Source of the DNA: Fidelibacterota bacterium
Lineage (GTDB): Bacteria; Fidelibacterota; Marinisomatia; SCGC-AAA003-L08; TS1B11
DNA length: 64,000 bases
Direction of reading: 5' to 3'
NCBI GenBank assembly: GCA_004124295.1
Contig: SCKI01000013.1
Location: 1-64,000 of the forward strand
Part shown: positions 63,292-64,000 of the stretch, piece after piece
Position numbering within the stretch: position 1 is the first letter of the stretch
Layout of the letters: each line of letters starts with the position of its first letter
Translations under genes and position numbers: made by a program
The notes under the pieces: generated by a model
Told to the model about the DNA's origin: nothing
What the model saw: only the letters and a program-made list of their open reading frames with translations
Databases searched by the model: none

Positions 63292-63654
63292 TAGGATTTT
63301 ATTTTTGTTTTATTATTCGCACCGAGAGGCTGGCACGGTGCAATTCGCCGCAGTTGGGAGTACTTTACATAGATTCATAGAATCCCTCCCTATAAGCAAG
63401 CTGAAGATATTGTCAATCTTATGAGTAGAAGGGAGGAAGGTCAAGGTAATATCCACATTTCTACGAATTCATATTGCAATATCCATGCCGATTTCTATCG
63501 GGGCTGCCCAATTTTTGGTTTATGATAGCACGATTATTATGTTCTGCTGAATCCCTGTCATCACAGCGTTTTTGTTGCTCCCATGTCACTCTAAACTACT
63601 TCGATCTCATGTCGGGGCCATTTCGCCTAGGTTTCTGATCTGGGCACTTCCCCC
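63292..63654. other. AT-rich intergenic region (363 bases)
   Basis: No coding frame supported. It contains the likely promoter of the accessory operon near 63290-63320 (TTATTTTTGTTTTATTATTC on plus) and a palindrome ATATTGCAATAT at ~63472-63483. Nothing else is recognised. Confidence 0.4.
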
Positions 63655-63996
63655 CTACACCTCGTCCTCCAGGGTCAGACTCAGGCTCCAGGCCCCGTAG
63701 GCGGTCTCGGTGAAGGTTGGCCTGCCCATGACCCGGGCCGCCCGCAGGATCGGATCCGCCCCGCTGGCCTCCTCGGCATAGTAGAGAGCGTACAGGCTCG
63801 GTCCCTCCTCCGCCACGCCGATGTCATCAAACAGGGCCTCGAATTCGGCCCGGTCCGCTGCGGAGATGTACGACCAGGCCAGCTCCCGGCGGTAGCGGGG
63901 ATCGAACCGCCGTTGCACATACTTCTGGCCGCCGTAACTGATCCGGCTGGTCGTGCCGGTCCCGCTGCCGAAAGTCCCTTCCAGGTCCGGAGACAC
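63655..63996 (-). CDS. Hypothetical protein, probably continuing past the window edge
   Basis: At least 113 aa, GC-rich again: SYGGQKYVQRRFDPRYRREL, WSYISAADRAEFEALFDDIG, LYALYYAEEA and a beta-like end (PTFTETAYGAWSLSLTLEDE). The pattern resembles small phage-tail or virion-accessory proteins, but I cannot name a family. The true start may lie outside the window. It marks either a return to core sequence or the beginning of a prophage-like region. Confidence 0.45.
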   Translation of the reverse strand: MSPDLEGTFGSGTGTTSRISYGGQKYVQRRFDPRYRRELAWSYISAADRAEFEALFDDIGVAEEGPSLYALYYAEEASGADPILRAARVMGRPTFTETAYGAWSLSLTLEDEV

Positions 63997-64000
63997 TGAC

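Overview
The window is a GC-rich stretch of a Gram-negative bacterial chromosome. It encodes lipid A/core assembly (waaA, a GT9 heptosyltransferase), TatC, lipoproteins and outer-membrane-type barrels. The CsgG-like lipoproteins, a DUF5683 protein, and a TolB-like/TPR membrane protein together suggest an uncultured Marinimicrobia- or FCB-like lineage. That assignment is inference only. Most genes are on the minus strand in tightly packed, often 1-4 base overlapping operons.

Layout. (1) 1-10134, plus strand: a truncated comF start runs directly into a copper/heavy-metal module: CusB-like adaptor, CusA-like RND pump, DUF302 protein, Spy/CpxP-like metal protein, HMA-like/AraC regulator, CopA-like ATPase with two heavy-metal-binding N-terminal modules, and a DUF2231 membrane protein. 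(2) 10146-18863, minus: EAL/HDOD protein, PgsA-type synthase, an odd double ABC ATPase, waaA, heptosyltransferase, polyprenyl synthase, tatC, meaB and a Crp/Fnr regulator; rpsT follows on plus. (3) 19309-43144, minus: guaB, rpiB-like, hutH, dinG, purF, an NSS symporter, ridA, a CsgG-like protein, gcvPB, alaS, recX, recA, thpR, cinA, pgpA, pgsA, recR, ybaB, dnaX and tRNA-Ala. (4) 43229-47405, minus: an envelope cluster with a FecR-domain barrel protein and, hidden between genes, a SelW-like selenoprotein. (5) 47924-60201: glycosyltransferase, ArsR/YCII pair, argGH, a CsgG-like paralogue coupled to a TolB/TPR protein, a DUF3179 protein, tadA and five tRNAs. (6) 60281-64000: a TetR/SRPBCC pair, a lipoprotein, an AT-rich three-gene accessory patch with a HEPN protein, and a partial gene at the edge.

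The main discovery is in-frame UGA recoding that ordinary gene calling misses. A complete SelW/Rdx-family gene (44646-44876) has a CxxU motif, and a DUF3179 gene (58271-59119) has UGA exactly where the family carries the first Cys of its CxxC motif. Both have a hairpin whose loop lies about 21 nt after the UGA, and the DUF3179 loop is GGUCU, the loop known from the E. coli fdhF SECIS. A third gene (TolB/TPR, 55799-57844) has an in-frame UGA forming C-H-W-U, followed by 64 sense codons that end 8 bases before the next gene. The DUF3179 selenoprotein looks like a previously undescribed selenoprotein family.

A second unexplained pattern is that all three tRNA-Ser genes are followed by a short element. 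Each element carries a T-arm-like hairpin and ends in an exact copy of that tRNA's own 3' end.
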